Made by a program: the position numbers and the translations under genes. Shown piece by piece: positions 56,008 to 64,000 of a stretch of 64,000 nucleotides of DNA. The number at the start of each line of letters is the position of its first letter. The first letter of the stretch is position 1. Source of the stretch: Effrenium voratum (lineage: Eukaryota > Sar > Dinophyceae > Suessiales > Symbiodiniaceae); assembly GCA_963377175.1 (NCBI GenBank), contig CAUJNA010003495.1, positions 343,490 through 407,489 of the forward strand, read 5' to 3'. The notes under the pieces are model-generated. The model saw only the letters and a program-made list of their open reading frames with translations. It did not search any database and had not been told where the DNA came from.

Positions 56008-57201
56008 ACTCACCACCTCTTCATGGGCGATGGAGGCCCAAAGGGAGAATTGGCTGAGTCCGTGTGCCCAGAGCTTGTTCTCAATGCTCCCCTGCTGCCA
56101 TTGGTTCCAAATCGGGAACTCCGCATCAATGACGGACGAGAGAGAGGGTGCGATCCAATACCCCTCGCCTGCCGTGATGCCGTAGTCGTGGGCCACGTTG
56201 GTCACCCCGGGGGTGGCGAGCCTCTCAACCTTGTTCCACAGGAAGAACTGGTCAAGCACGGTTGCGACCTTCAGCTCAGAGGTCATGTGCTCCGCAAATG
56301 CTCCAAACCCGCCGTAGGCCTCCGTAGATGGCAGATGGTCAATCGATCTGCTAGCGGCCCTATCCTGACACATGTCGATGATTTCCTCCAAGGTTCTATC
56401 CTTAATGAGGGAGATGCCATCAACAACGATCTCCGGGGGTACAAACATAGCAAGAGGGCGCATTTGTAGCCATTTTCTCACTATGGAGGGCTCGTACTGA
56501 GTGAAGCTGCTGATTCCTCCCGTGTGTTGGGAACGGCGTGGATCACCCATGTCATAGCAGTCGGTCGTGAAGCCGACATAGCTCCTGTACTGGTTCTGCT
56601 TGACCGCCAAGTACTCAGTCCTCCAGTTCTTTTTCAATTCCCCGTCGGCGTTTGTGATGGACGAAGACCATCCTCCTCCGGATGGTCGAGAGCAGGGGTA
56701 TACTGCCGGGTCGACGTCATTCGCCTCATCAATCCCGAGCGGCGCTATGTGGGCATGAGGGAGATAGTGGGTGGCAGAGCCACGGATGGGGATCGCATCG
56801 CACAGGATTGCCGCAGCGGTCAGGGCATTGTGCTCGGTGGCGATAAAACCAGAATCCTTGAGCAGGGCGATTATGTTGGCCGCCCTACCTCTTCGGTAAT
56901 TTTGGATTTTGGTCCTAATATCCCCGGGAAAGGAATCGTAGCCTTCGCATTTGACGAGACCATTGATCATAGTCTCCACCTGCTCTCCGGTGATCACATC
57001 GCTCAAACGGGCAGCCTTTAAAGCCGCGCGACCGTTGAGCTTGGAAACCCAGCTGTTGAAGCTGTTCTGCATGATGTTGGCCACGGCTTTTACGCGGCCG
57101 GTGACAGGGTAGGGAAACCGCAGCGATGATGCGCTGGGAGGTGTGGGGAGGCTTTTCTCAGCCCCAGCCCTTGTGATCGACCCGCTTTCCGCGGAAGCCA
57201 T
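56008..57201 (-). CDS. Protein C, unknown
   Basis: Starts at an ATG at 57201 (MASAESGSITRAGAEKS). Globular, about 400 residues. Stretches include VANIMQNSFNSWVSKLNGRA, GDIRTKIQNYRRGRAANIIA and HMTSELKVATVLDQFFLWNK. The frame stays open to 55435, but the part beyond about 56010 is antisense to the end of B2 and loses protein character. A +1 step there would give immediate termination. Size and single-domain look would suit a coat or nucleocapsid protein, but that is a guess. I recognise no family. Confidence 0.5.
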
Positions 57202-57742
57202 ATCACAGAACCCGCGTTGAAGTAGCGGAAGTAGGAAGTGGTTCAAGGCAACCGCCGGCGGCGGTGCAGGAAGGCGATGGAGAACGCCAAAGGGCCGCAC
57301 AGCAGCGGTGCGTGAAGGTGGTGAAGATCACCAGCAGCCGAACGGCGGCCAAGGCCGGGGTGGAAAGTCCGTCTAGGACACGTCACCCGGGCCAGGGAAT
57401 GTCGCAGCAGCGGCCCAGAGCGCGAGGCGGGGCGGCTATGTGCAACACTCAGGCTCACACAAATAAAGAGATAGAGGAGCTCAATTAGATCAAAAGATGA
57501 ATCGTACACAATCTCAAGAACGACAGTACCATCGAGAATACACAAAGGTCAAAGCCCCGCGTGTAGGGGAGTTCCATAAGGTCCTGAAGTGATTGGTAAT
57601 GTGCGTCGATTGCCGATGTCGGCTTCCGAGGAAGCCGCGGTCAGCTGGTAGAGCCAAAAAGCGACATGCAAAAACGCTTAGAAGCATCCCACACTGCATG
57701 GCGAGCAACATGAGAGCACAGGTTCATCAGCGATCGACCACA
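57202..57742. other. Non-coding spacer between pol and protein C
   Basis: About 540 bp with no convincing ORF. It is the only substantial non-coding gap in the compact region, so it may hold an LTR fragment, a polyadenylation site for pol or a promoter for C. No repeat of it was found inside the window. Confidence 0.4.
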
Positions 57743-60700
57743 TCAACCGAAAATTTCATCGAAAATCTTTTCCCAGGCAACATCGTGAAAAGAGAAATCG
57801 TTCCTCCCGTTTCGAAGCGATATGGAGCAGGGTACAAAGCGTAATCGATCATTTGTCCGTTTGTTCACGGCAACGGTAATAACAGTGGCGTGACCGTAAG
57901 CTCCAACCTGGCAACTGCAGAGGTTAGATCTGTATATGTCATGGTCATCAATAAATTGGCGGATTTTCTGAACACAGAGTCCGGGTAGGTCACCACCAAA
58001 TCCAATAACAATGCCAAATTCGTGATGTATAGCATTCAGGGCAAAGGCAAGAGTAGAGGCAGTAAGCGCGTCGCACTTTTGTCGGAACCTCCTGATCTTG
58101 GACCAATCCCTTTTGCAGGAATCCGGGCATGAGGGAAAAGTATTGAACACGGCAAAATTATCTCTTTTTCCTTTTAACCCAGGATACGTAGAGATCCCTC
58201 CGGTGCCTCCATCATCAAGATCGATTTTTACGACTCTGTGCCCGCGCTGAGGGGGCAGGAGTGGTAACACAGATGAGTCAATGACGACGGTCAGGCTGTC
58301 ATTCTCAGACGCCCTAATCTCGGTGATTGAAATCGCCCTAATCTCGGTGATTGAAATCCTGCAATCTGAGATGTTGGCGTCATTGATGAAGGCGTTGAAC
58401 TTTGAGTCATGATCGGATTCAATGCGAACCCCCCTGATTGGTGGAAGAGCAGGAGCGGCAGGGGGAATATGCACGGGTTGGGTGGGATGGGAGAGATATG
58501 ATTGCAGAAACCCCTGCTTGAACACCCCAAGGGTGTGGAGATTTTTGCTCCATACGATCTTGTCGACACACGCCTTGGCTCCCTGATAGTCCGAAGGGCA
58601 TGCTACGAAACGGAATATCTTGTCATTATATCGCTCATTTAGCCACGCGATATCAACCCGTTGGGTACGTGACATGTACCGCATGTTCGGGTTGTTGCCT
58701 GTGACGATTATTCTGCATGCGGCTTCATTGTCCTCAAGGACGCTGATGGGTTGTGGGATCGAAGCGTCATATTTGATTTTGCACTTACACACGATTGAGT
58801 CAGAGGAGCCGCGACCGATGGCGAAGTGCCAGAGAGCGGCGAGCATCATGGCCTCTTTAGAAATGCCGTGATCGAGGGCGACAATTTCGGCCTCGGGAGT
58901 AGACTTCGATACGGATGTCTGCTTCTTGCTCACGGCGGTGATGGGCATGTAGGTGCGGGGGCCAACGAGACATACGAGGACCCCGGATGTGCTTTTTGCG
59001 TCGGTTCGATCACCAGCGAGATCAGCATCGCAGTAGGTGACGACTTCAATCATATCAGATCGATCGCCAACCCATCCATAGAGGTGCAACTCAATGGTGG
59101 AGTTAATGTATGACACGAGCCTGTGAAGCTTCTTGTCGCACAATTGGTTCCACTTCGTGATCCTGCTGGCAAGCGCTTGCACAGGTCGGATTAAATCATA
59201 ACGGCCCATTCGAGCACCATACAAGATCTTCATTAAGACTTGTGCAGCTGCGTCGCCTAGGGCGCCAGGCTTGGCAGAGATAATCTCGATGTCTTCTTTC
59301 TGGTCGACAAGTCTGTCAAACTCCGGGTTTACCGGGTTCTCGTCAAATTCAGGCTTGCTCTCGTCGAGGAACGGGGTCTCGACAGTCTGAAGGGCCTTTG
59401 GAAATTTCGACTGGCAATGTTCGAGGTAACGCTCAACACATGCTTGCATGAAGCAAGATTCGTTGTACTTGATGAGGTTGATCTTGGCTTTGCCGCGACA
59501 TGCGTCGGCAGCAGGTCTTCGGTCCGGCCCAAAACGCATCTCCGGTATAGGCTTTGAGGGAGGATGTCCAACCGTCCAAGCAGTCCTCGGATCGAAGGGC
59601 CCATCAACGGTGGCAGATCTGAATTCGTGTTCGCAGCCGAGATATCTCTTGAGAGGACGGGGCTCCTCCATGTTGATAACGGAACCTATGAGTCTCCATC
59701 CTTCGGCGAGGTTAGCCGATGGGCCACTTTGCTTGAAATCGTCAACATAGACAACGAGAAAGGTCTCTAGTGCCGGGTGACGAAAAACGCTGGGCCAGTC
59801 GGGAATGGGCACAAATCCAACCTTTTTAAGTTGGGTCTCGCAGTGCTGCTCCCAGAAACCTCCAGCGTCGGGGTGTCCACAGAGCGCAAGAATAAGGGGG
59901 CATACAGGGTCTTGCATGCTCTCCCACTCCTTTGGCCATTGGTCACGGGGAAGGCGTATCCAGGTCTTGGTTCCGCCGAGCAACGCCTGCGTATACGCGG
60001 ATTCCCCGTCGCTAACTTCAAGCGAGTTTCCAGGCAAAAGTCCGTATGCATCAGCAACCTTTCCTGCCGCCATGGTGGCGGGGCACGAAGTGATTTCGGA
60101 AAACAGAGCCCAGGCATTGGATTCGTCCCTAACGTGACACCCCTCGAAGACAACACGGCCCTTGAACTTCCTGTTCGGGTCATCCTCTCCGAGTTCGTGA
60201 TTCTTTTCGACGCATATGTCAAAGATACGGCCGACATGAACTTTGGTCCCTTCTCGTTTTGCCTCAGCAGCGACGTCACGCCACTCACGCACCCTGGATT
60301 GGTCCCAACAGCCAAGATCCCTAAGCTTCTTCCATTCCTTTTCTAGGGCGGCGAAGGCCTTGGGATCGAGCTTTGCCTCCTTTCGAGGCACAGGGCGAGC
60401 GACACAGGCGCTGAACGGAGGAAGCCCGAGGAATGGACTGTGACCGGATCCATCGGCCCCACGAGGCATGGCAAACCACTCGGTGTTTCCGGTGGAGGAC
60501 CACATATGTGATGGGAAAGTAGCAGACGCAGCGGGGGCACCTTTGTCAGTGCTGCCGAATCCTTGCCCCCCTCTTTCGGTGGCACGCGGCTTCTGTACAC
60601 ATATGACGGGCTCAAGGATAGAGACGCGTTCAAGAATGAGTTGCGCGATTTTGTCTCCCTTCTTGACGAGGAAGTCGCTGTGTGAATGGTTGAAGATCAC

Positions 60701-62248
60701 AACCTTGACCTCTCCGGTATAGTCGGGGTCAATAACGCCGGCACCGATGTCAATCATGTGCTTGACAGCAAGGCCAGAGCGGGGGGCTATTCTCCCGTAG
60801 ACCCCTTCGGGGATGGTGATGGCGAAGCCAGTCCCGATGGTGGCTTTGTCGCCAGCGGGAACTATGTGATCATCGGCTGAGTGAACATCCAGACCAACGC
60901 TTTCAGGAGTCCCGCGATTTGGGACAGCGACCCCTTCCCGAAGAGGATGGATGTAGAGTGCATGGGGGTCTCTTTTCCATGCAGCGCGGTTGTTGGGCTC
61001 GGCGACGGCGACAGGAATCGTAGATCTCTCAGTCCTCCCTTTGTACCAGGATTTGATGATTGTCTGGCACATCTGCTTCGGATAGAGGGCAGTGAGCGGA
61101 GTGAGGGATCCCTCAATCCTGGCGTGCGCGAACCCCTTTTCATGATGACAAGTTCGGCCCCCGAGCGCGGCGGCGAGGTCGGGAGAGTTCGTGGCGATTC
61201 TCCACTGCTTCCGGATGGGCGTCCCGTTCTTGTCCTTCATTCCGAAGTCGCATCCGTCAATATTGACAGTGAGAATCTCAGGATCGTCAAGAAACCTTTT
61301 CATGAAGGGTTGAGACCATCCAAGGCAATGACGTGGCCATTCATAGGCAATTCGTCCGCCACCCTTCCGCACTTCACGAGAAACTCGAATGAAGGCCGCG
61401 AACATGATTTGGGATTGTCTTCGAGCGTCGTTAAGCTCGGCGGCGAATTCGGGTCCGTACTGAGAAAGGTTGACATATTGCCAAGTACTCCAAGGCCCAC
61501 AGGGAATAGAAGACCAAAGATCGCATTTAGGATTCTTCCTAACAATCTCGATTAGCCTCCTAACATCCTTGCCCTTAAGGATATCAAAGGAATCCTTGTG
61601 CACGCGAATGGCATCTCCACCAAATTCGAACATTGTGGCGGAAAGTGCGGAATCGGCTTCGCATGCAAATTCAATTAGGAGTGATTTATTGGAGGTGGCC
61701 GGCGCGCCAGGATGATCGTCGTTGGGCTTGGAGCGAGACTTCTCAACCTCAAGCTCCCTCTCAGTGCTGACATAGATCCTTCGCGCGGTGAGCGACATGG
61801 CTCGCCAATCATCGGACGAGATGGAGTTGGGTTTCCCCGTCCCGGTGTAGGGGCGTTCTTTGCGTTTGGAGGACTGAGGATAATCGATGTCCTCTTTACC
61901 TCCCGGCAACACATCATCGCAGAGCGGTTTCTTGGGAGAGGGACGCCTCCTTTTGGGCGCGCAGCCCTTGTCAAAGAGGATGGTAACCCCGGTCCAGAAC
62001 TTGTGTGTTCTAACCCGATGGCTGCTGGCATATACATCACGGGAGTCGCGATAGACCTCGTCTCTGGAGTCGAGGAAGGTGCAATGAGTGATCCTGACGT
62101 CGTCGAGATCAGCTTGGACCGGCCCCCCTGAAGGTAGAGGACGGGTGTCGTCTCCAAAGAAGTCCTTTCTCGCCTTGACATGGTATCGATGCCAGGACCT
62201 TTCTTCTTCAAAGCGCACCCAGTAACCTTTTGTCAGGGGAAGATCCAT
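57743..62248 (-). CDS. Copia pol polyprotein 2: methyltransferase-like, dUTPase, RT, RNase H, C-terminal domain
   Basis: 1501 codons. Residues 188-400 form a methyltransferase-like domain (LIEFACEADSALS, SSIPCGPWS, IAYEWPRHCLGW). Residues 430-572 are a trimeric-type dUTPase with all five motifs: SVGLDVHSA, PRSGLA, GAGVIDPDYTGEV, KKGDKIAQLI and RGGQGFGSTD. Residues 617-890 are copia RT with SDGESAYTQALL and the catalytic YVDDF (834-838). Residues 1068-1240 are RNase H with CDAD, STPEAEIVAL, EDNEAA and CVDK. Residues 1275-1501 are an unrecognised extension. RT and RNase H copy the genomic RNA, dUTPase hydrolyses dUTP, and the role of the methyltransferase-like part is unknown. The ATG at 62248 overlaps the integrase frame by 41 nt, and expression is probably by +1 frameshifting from it. 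Confidence 0.93.
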   Translation of the reverse strand: MDLPLTKGYWVRFEEERSWHRYHVKARKDFFGDDTRPLPSGGPVQADLDDVRITHCTFLDSRDEVYRDSRDVYASSHRVRTHKFWTGVTILFDKGCAPKRRRPSPKKPLCDDVLPGGKEDIDYPQSSKRKERPYTGTGKPNSISSDDWRAMSLTARRIYVSTERELEVEKSRSKPNDDHPGAPATSNKSLLIEFACEADSALSATMFEFGGDAIRVHKDSFDILKGKDVRRLIEIVRKNPKCDLWSSIPCGPWSTWQYVNLSQYGPEFAAELNDARRQSQIMFAAFIRVSREVRKGGGRIAYEWPRHCLGWSQPFMKRFLDDPEILTVNIDGCDFGMKDKNGTPIRKQWRIATNSPDLAAALGGRTCHHEKGFAHARIEGSLTPLTALYPKQMCQTIIKSWYKGRTERSTIPVAVAEPNNRAAWKRDPHALYIHPLREGVAVPNRGTPESVGLDVHSADDHIVPAGDKATIGTGFAITIPEGVYGRIAPRSGLAVKHMIDIGAGVIDPDYTGEVKVVIFNHSHSDFLVKKGDKIAQLILERVSILEPVICVQKPRATERGGQGFGSTDKGAPAASATFPSHMWSSTGNTEWFAMPRGADGSGHSPFLGLPPFSACVARPVPRKEAKLDPKAFAALEKEWKKLRDLGCWDQSRVREWRDVAAEAKREGTKVHVGRIFDICVEKNHELGEDDPNRKFKGRVVFEGCHVRDESNAWALFSEITSCPATMAAGKVADAYGLLPGNSLEVSDGESAYTQALLGGTKTWIRLPRDQWPKEWESMQDPVCPLILALCGHPDAGGFWEQHCETQLKKVGFVPIPDWPSVFRHPALETFLVVYVDDFKQSGPSANLAEGWRLIGSVINMEEPRPLKRYLGCEHEFRSATVDGPFDPRTAWTVGHPPSKPIPEMRFGPDRRPAADACRGKAKINLIKYNESCFMQACVERYLEHCQSKFPKALQTVETPFLDESKPEFDENPVNPEFDRLVDQKEDIEIISAKPGALGDAAAQVLMKILYGARMGRYDLIRPVQALASRITKWNQLCDKKLHRLVSYINSTIELHLYGWVGDRSDMIEVVTYCDADLAGDRTDAKSTSGVLVCLVGPRTYMPITAVSKKQTSVSKSTPEAEIVALDHGISKEAMMLAALWHFAIGRGSSDSIVCKCKIKYDASIPQPISVLEDNEAACRIIVTGNNPNMRYMSRTQRVDIAWLNERYNDKIFRFVACPSDYQGAKACVDKIVWSKNLHTLGVFKQGFLQSYLSHPTQPVHIPPAAPALPPIRGVRIESDHDSKFNAFINDANISDCRISITEIRAISITEIRASENDSLTVVIDSSVLPLLPPQRGHRVVKIDLDDGGTGGISTYPGLKGKRDNFAVFNTFPSCPDSCKRDWSKIRRFRQKCDALTASTLAFALNAIHHEFGIVIGFGGDLPGLCVQKIRQFIDDHDIYRSNLCSCQVGAYGHATVITVAVNKRTNDRLRFVPCSISLRNGRNDFSFHDVAWEKIFDEIFG
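58311..58358. repeat. 24-bp tandem duplication inside pol
   Basis: GCCCTAATCTCGGTGATTGA and four more bases occur twice, giving the duplicated peptide SITEIRAI in frame. It lies at the start of the C-terminal extension. Confidence 0.95.
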
Positions 62249-62263
62249 CCGAGACGTGACGAT
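62208..62263 (-). promoter_or_regulatory. Candidate +1 frameshift site (CTT TGA A)
   Basis: The integrase frame ends GCG CTT TGA. Skipping the T gives GAA GAA GAA, which is exactly the downstream pol frame. CUU UGA is the heptamer core used for +1 frameshifting in bacterial prfB, where the stop codon stalls the ribosome and tRNA-Leu slips to UUU. The two frames overlap for 56 nt, so a slip elsewhere in the overlap or a simple indel is also possible. Confidence 0.5.
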
Positions 62264-64000
62264 CTATGAGTTCAGTCTCAGGAACATTGTCGAAGTCAGC
62301 ATTCTGTCGACGATTTTTACGATCATCCTCATCGTCCTCATGGTCAAAGCGTCCCTCGTCGAAGCTGAATGACTCGTCTTCACGGGGCAGATTCTTCCCG
62401 CTGACGTGATCATGATTTGATAGGCGATCATGCTTATATGATGCAATTTCACGGGTACGAGCCTCATATGCTTTTAGCAGAGGAAAAACGTACGGTTCTT
62501 CAGCATTGTGGTAGATCTGCTTCACTTGGTGGATGCTGGGTCGAACAACTCCAGCCTGAAAGTGCTCGAGGTCAGCAACATAGTAGTCGCCCTTCCATTT
62601 CCCTCCAGGTTCGAACCGATAACCAAGGAAAACACCAGGTTTGGCGACAGGAGCGAACTTGGGAGCCTTATAATGATCGTGCTCCTCACCGGGAACAGCG
62701 GGAGCGATACTAGATTCCTCTTCAGCGAAGTCAGCGAGGGGGTCGTAGTCGCAGTCACGCAGAGCTTCCTCGATTTCTTCGGCTGACATGGGTTCATAGT
62801 CATCATCAGAAAGGGTTGCGTCTTCCTTTGAGGTTTCGCCCCATTTCTCGAGAGCGTGGACGTCGACCTGAAAATAGGTTTCGCCAATCCAATCTTGCGA
62901 TTGATCATCTCTAGGATCACTCAGGTTTCTCCACGTGGTTGACTGAATAGAGTCATTTTCACCGTTGAGATATTTAATGATGGTGAGAGTTTCGTCAGCG
63001 AGGAATTCAACGTCGATTGGGCAGTTGGAGCCCCTTGGATCGAAGAGTTTCTTTCTGGGTGTCCGGTGTATACGGATAACACACTCGTTCTCTTCGTCTT
63101 TGCTCCAATAGTCATCGTCGGCAGGCTTATTTTGATCTTCGGGAGCGTTTTTGATCCCCCCCTTTTCAATTCGACGCGGCTTGGGGGCGACGGGGAAGAA
63201 ATCAACCAAGCAACCGAAGGGAAGAAGCTTGCCGTTGAAAGGAAGGGGGGCGTGTCTTTTAGACCACGCGCTTCCACCTCCCCGATTCTCGATGTTCCTA
63301 GCGACGGCAAAGTACTTTGTTGCGTAGGGCCACCATCGGGCTTCTAACCCGGCTTGACGTAAAAGCACACGTGCACCATGAAGGACTAATTTGACTTTGC
63401 TTTCAATGATGCCGTTGGTCTTTGGCATTCCCGGAGTAGACCATTCATGTATCCAGCGCAGTTCTTTGCAAGCACTGACAAGTTCTTTAGCTTGATCAGT
63501 GTGCATCATCTTGATGTCATTCTGAGGCCCTGCGAAGCGGTTGAAAGCGTCAACGGTGTTAGCATCAGAGCGGCTCATGACAGGCATGACATCAATCCAC
63601 GAAGTGGCGAGATCGTAGAAGACGATGGCGTCGGCCTCGCCGTTGATGCCCCTGTCTCGTAGCCCTTGCAGAACCATCGTGTCGGCGGTGACTAAGTCAC
63701 CAAAGTCCTCGGCTCCGTGACCAGCCGCGCCCTTCTTCCGGAACAGTCTAACATTCTCCATCTTGGCTCGCTGGCAGTGAGAGCAAAAAGGGTTCTTGGG
63801 AAGATGAGTCATCATATGGCGGAGGGTCAAGGCGTCAGCTCTCCAGTCTTCGGCGCTACGCAGAGGGCCGTGGCCTTCAAGTTCGACGGTTTCCTCGTTT
63901 GAATCAGAGGCAGGAGGATCAGGGTCAGGTGAACCAGGATGGCCTTCGGATGTTGAAGGCATGTCCTTCGTTGCCCCTTGGATGACATCCCCGGAAAGAG
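62208..64000 (-). CDS. Copia integrase (partial; open to the right edge)
   Basis: The frame is open from the window edge, so the protein begins outside. Numbered from the Met at 63962: HHCC zinc finger at 49-63 (H49, H53, C60, C63 in LRHMMTHLPKNPFCSHC); DDE core with D94 (VTADT), D156 (MHTDQAKE) and E187 (NGIIESK); and the copia-type post-core motif GVFLGYRF then KGDYYVADLEHF at 443-467. A long acidic linker of about 190 residues separates core and post-core motif, which is longer than usual. The frame ends at TGA 62208 in the context GCG CTT TGA A. It joins the DNA copy to the genome. Confidence 0.92.
   Translation of the reverse strand, partial: LSGDVIQGATKDMPSTSEGHPGSPDPDPPASDSNEETVELEGHGPLRSAEDWRADALTLRHMMTHLPKNPFCSHCQRAKMENVRLFRKKGAAGHGAEDFGDLVTADTMVLQGLRDRGINGEADAIVFYDLATSWIDVMPVMSRSDANTVDAFNRFAGPQNDIKMMHTDQAKELVSACKELRWIHEWSTPGMPKTNGIIESKVKLVLHGARVLLRQAGLEARWWPYATKYFAVARNIENRGGGSAWSKRHAPLPFNGKLLPFGCLVDFFPVAPKPRRIEKGGIKNAPEDQNKPADDDYWSKDEENECVIRIHRTPRKKLFDPRGSNCPIDVEFLADETLTIIKYLNGENDSIQSTTWRNLSDPRDDQSQDWIGETYFQVDVHALEKWGETSKEDATLSDDDYEPMSAEEIEEALRDCDYDPLADFAEEESSIAPAVPGEEHDHYKAPKFAPVAKPGVFLGYRFEPGGKWKGDYYVADLEHFQAGVVRPSIHQVKQIYHNAEEPYVFPLLKAYEARTREIASYKHDRLSNHDHVSGKNLPREDESFSFDEGRFDHEDDEDDRKNRRQNADFDNVPETELIDRHVSDGSSPDKRLLGAL

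Larger units (their letters stand above)
47460..57201. mobile_element. Ambisense block of unrecognised long ORFs (possible mobile-element cargo)
   Basis: About 9.7 kb without introns, densely coding on both strands: A (minus), B (plus) and C (minus). A and B start head to head and B and C end tail to tail with overlap. It directly adjoins the copia-type pol and shares with it the absence of introns and of microsatellites. It could be extra genes between pol and the 3' LTR of a very long retrotransposon, a separate element, or an integrated virus. I see no LTR, transposase or polymerase motif in the block. Confidence 0.5.
57743..64000 (-). mobile_element. Ty1/copia-type LTR retrotransposon, pol region (5' part outside window)
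   Basis: The order is integrase, then RT, then RNase H, as in Pseudoviridae (copia), and not RT-RH-IN as in gypsy. The element reads leftward. Gag, protease and the 5' LTR lie beyond the right edge. The 3' LTR is either in 57202-57742, where none was seen, or left of 47.9 kb. All catalytic motifs of IN, dUTPase, RT and RNase H are present, so the copy is young or under selection. Confidence 0.9.

Noticed and set aside
1..64000. tRNA, rRNA, dinoflagellate spliced-leader and telomere repeats
   Set aside because: Looked for by eye (CCA-arm and cloverleaf patterns, the spliced-leader core CCATTTTGGCTCAAG, TTTAGGG arrays). Only partial chance matches were seen, for example near 31680.

Overview
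The window looks like nuclear DNA of a dinoflagellate, probably a suessialean such as Polarella or a Symbiodiniaceae member. This is inferred from the sequence. It is eukaryotic, rich in introns and crowded with micro- and minisatellites. Every host gene I can support lies on the minus strand, as in the unidirectional gene arrays of dinoflagellates. Several introns use GC instead of GT at the 5' splice site. One gene is the RCC1-repeat type that is very abundant in dinoflagellates, and one encodes a plastid fibrillin.

Positions 1-47 kb are host sequence. From left to right, all on the minus strand: scattered unassigned exons (about 1.4-7 kb); an RCC1-repeat gene with a ubiquitin-like N-terminus (8765-10254); unassigned coiled-coil exons (13.1-14.9 kb); a six-exon PAP/fibrillin plastid lipid-associated protein (15239-18730); an unassigned gene with at least ten exons (19667 to about 26.7 kb); a cytochrome P450 of about 17 small exons over 11 kb (29281-40452); and further unassigned exons (40.6-47 kb). 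Introns hold many microsatellites, several minisatellite arrays and at least five families of short dispersed elements of about 80-130 bp with terminal inverted repeats. One such element makes up almost a whole 115-bp GC-AG intron of the P450 gene, which is the behaviour of an introner. A 100-N assembly gap lies at 44903-45002 inside a 13-bp satellite.

Positions 47.4-64 kb are different: compact, without introns, with long open frames. From 57743 to the right edge runs the minus-strand pol of a Ty1/copia-type LTR retrotransposon. Its order is integrase, a methyltransferase-like domain, a complete five-motif dUTPase, reverse transcriptase, RNase H and an unassigned C-terminal domain. Integrase and the downstream polyprotein are in different frames and join by a +1 step at a CTT TGA stop context. 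The LTRs, gag and protease are not in view.

Between 47.9 and 57.2 kb is an ambisense block of long frames that I do not recognise: protein A (minus, zinc ribbon, Pro-rich linker and Arg/Asp/Gly-rich tail), B (plus, in several pieces) and C (minus). B and C overlap tail to tail, and A and B overlap head to head. Most of the frame changes inside this block are also +1. Whether the block is cargo of the retrotransposon, a separate mobile element or an endogenised virus cannot be settled from the window. It and the pol fusion are the most novel part.
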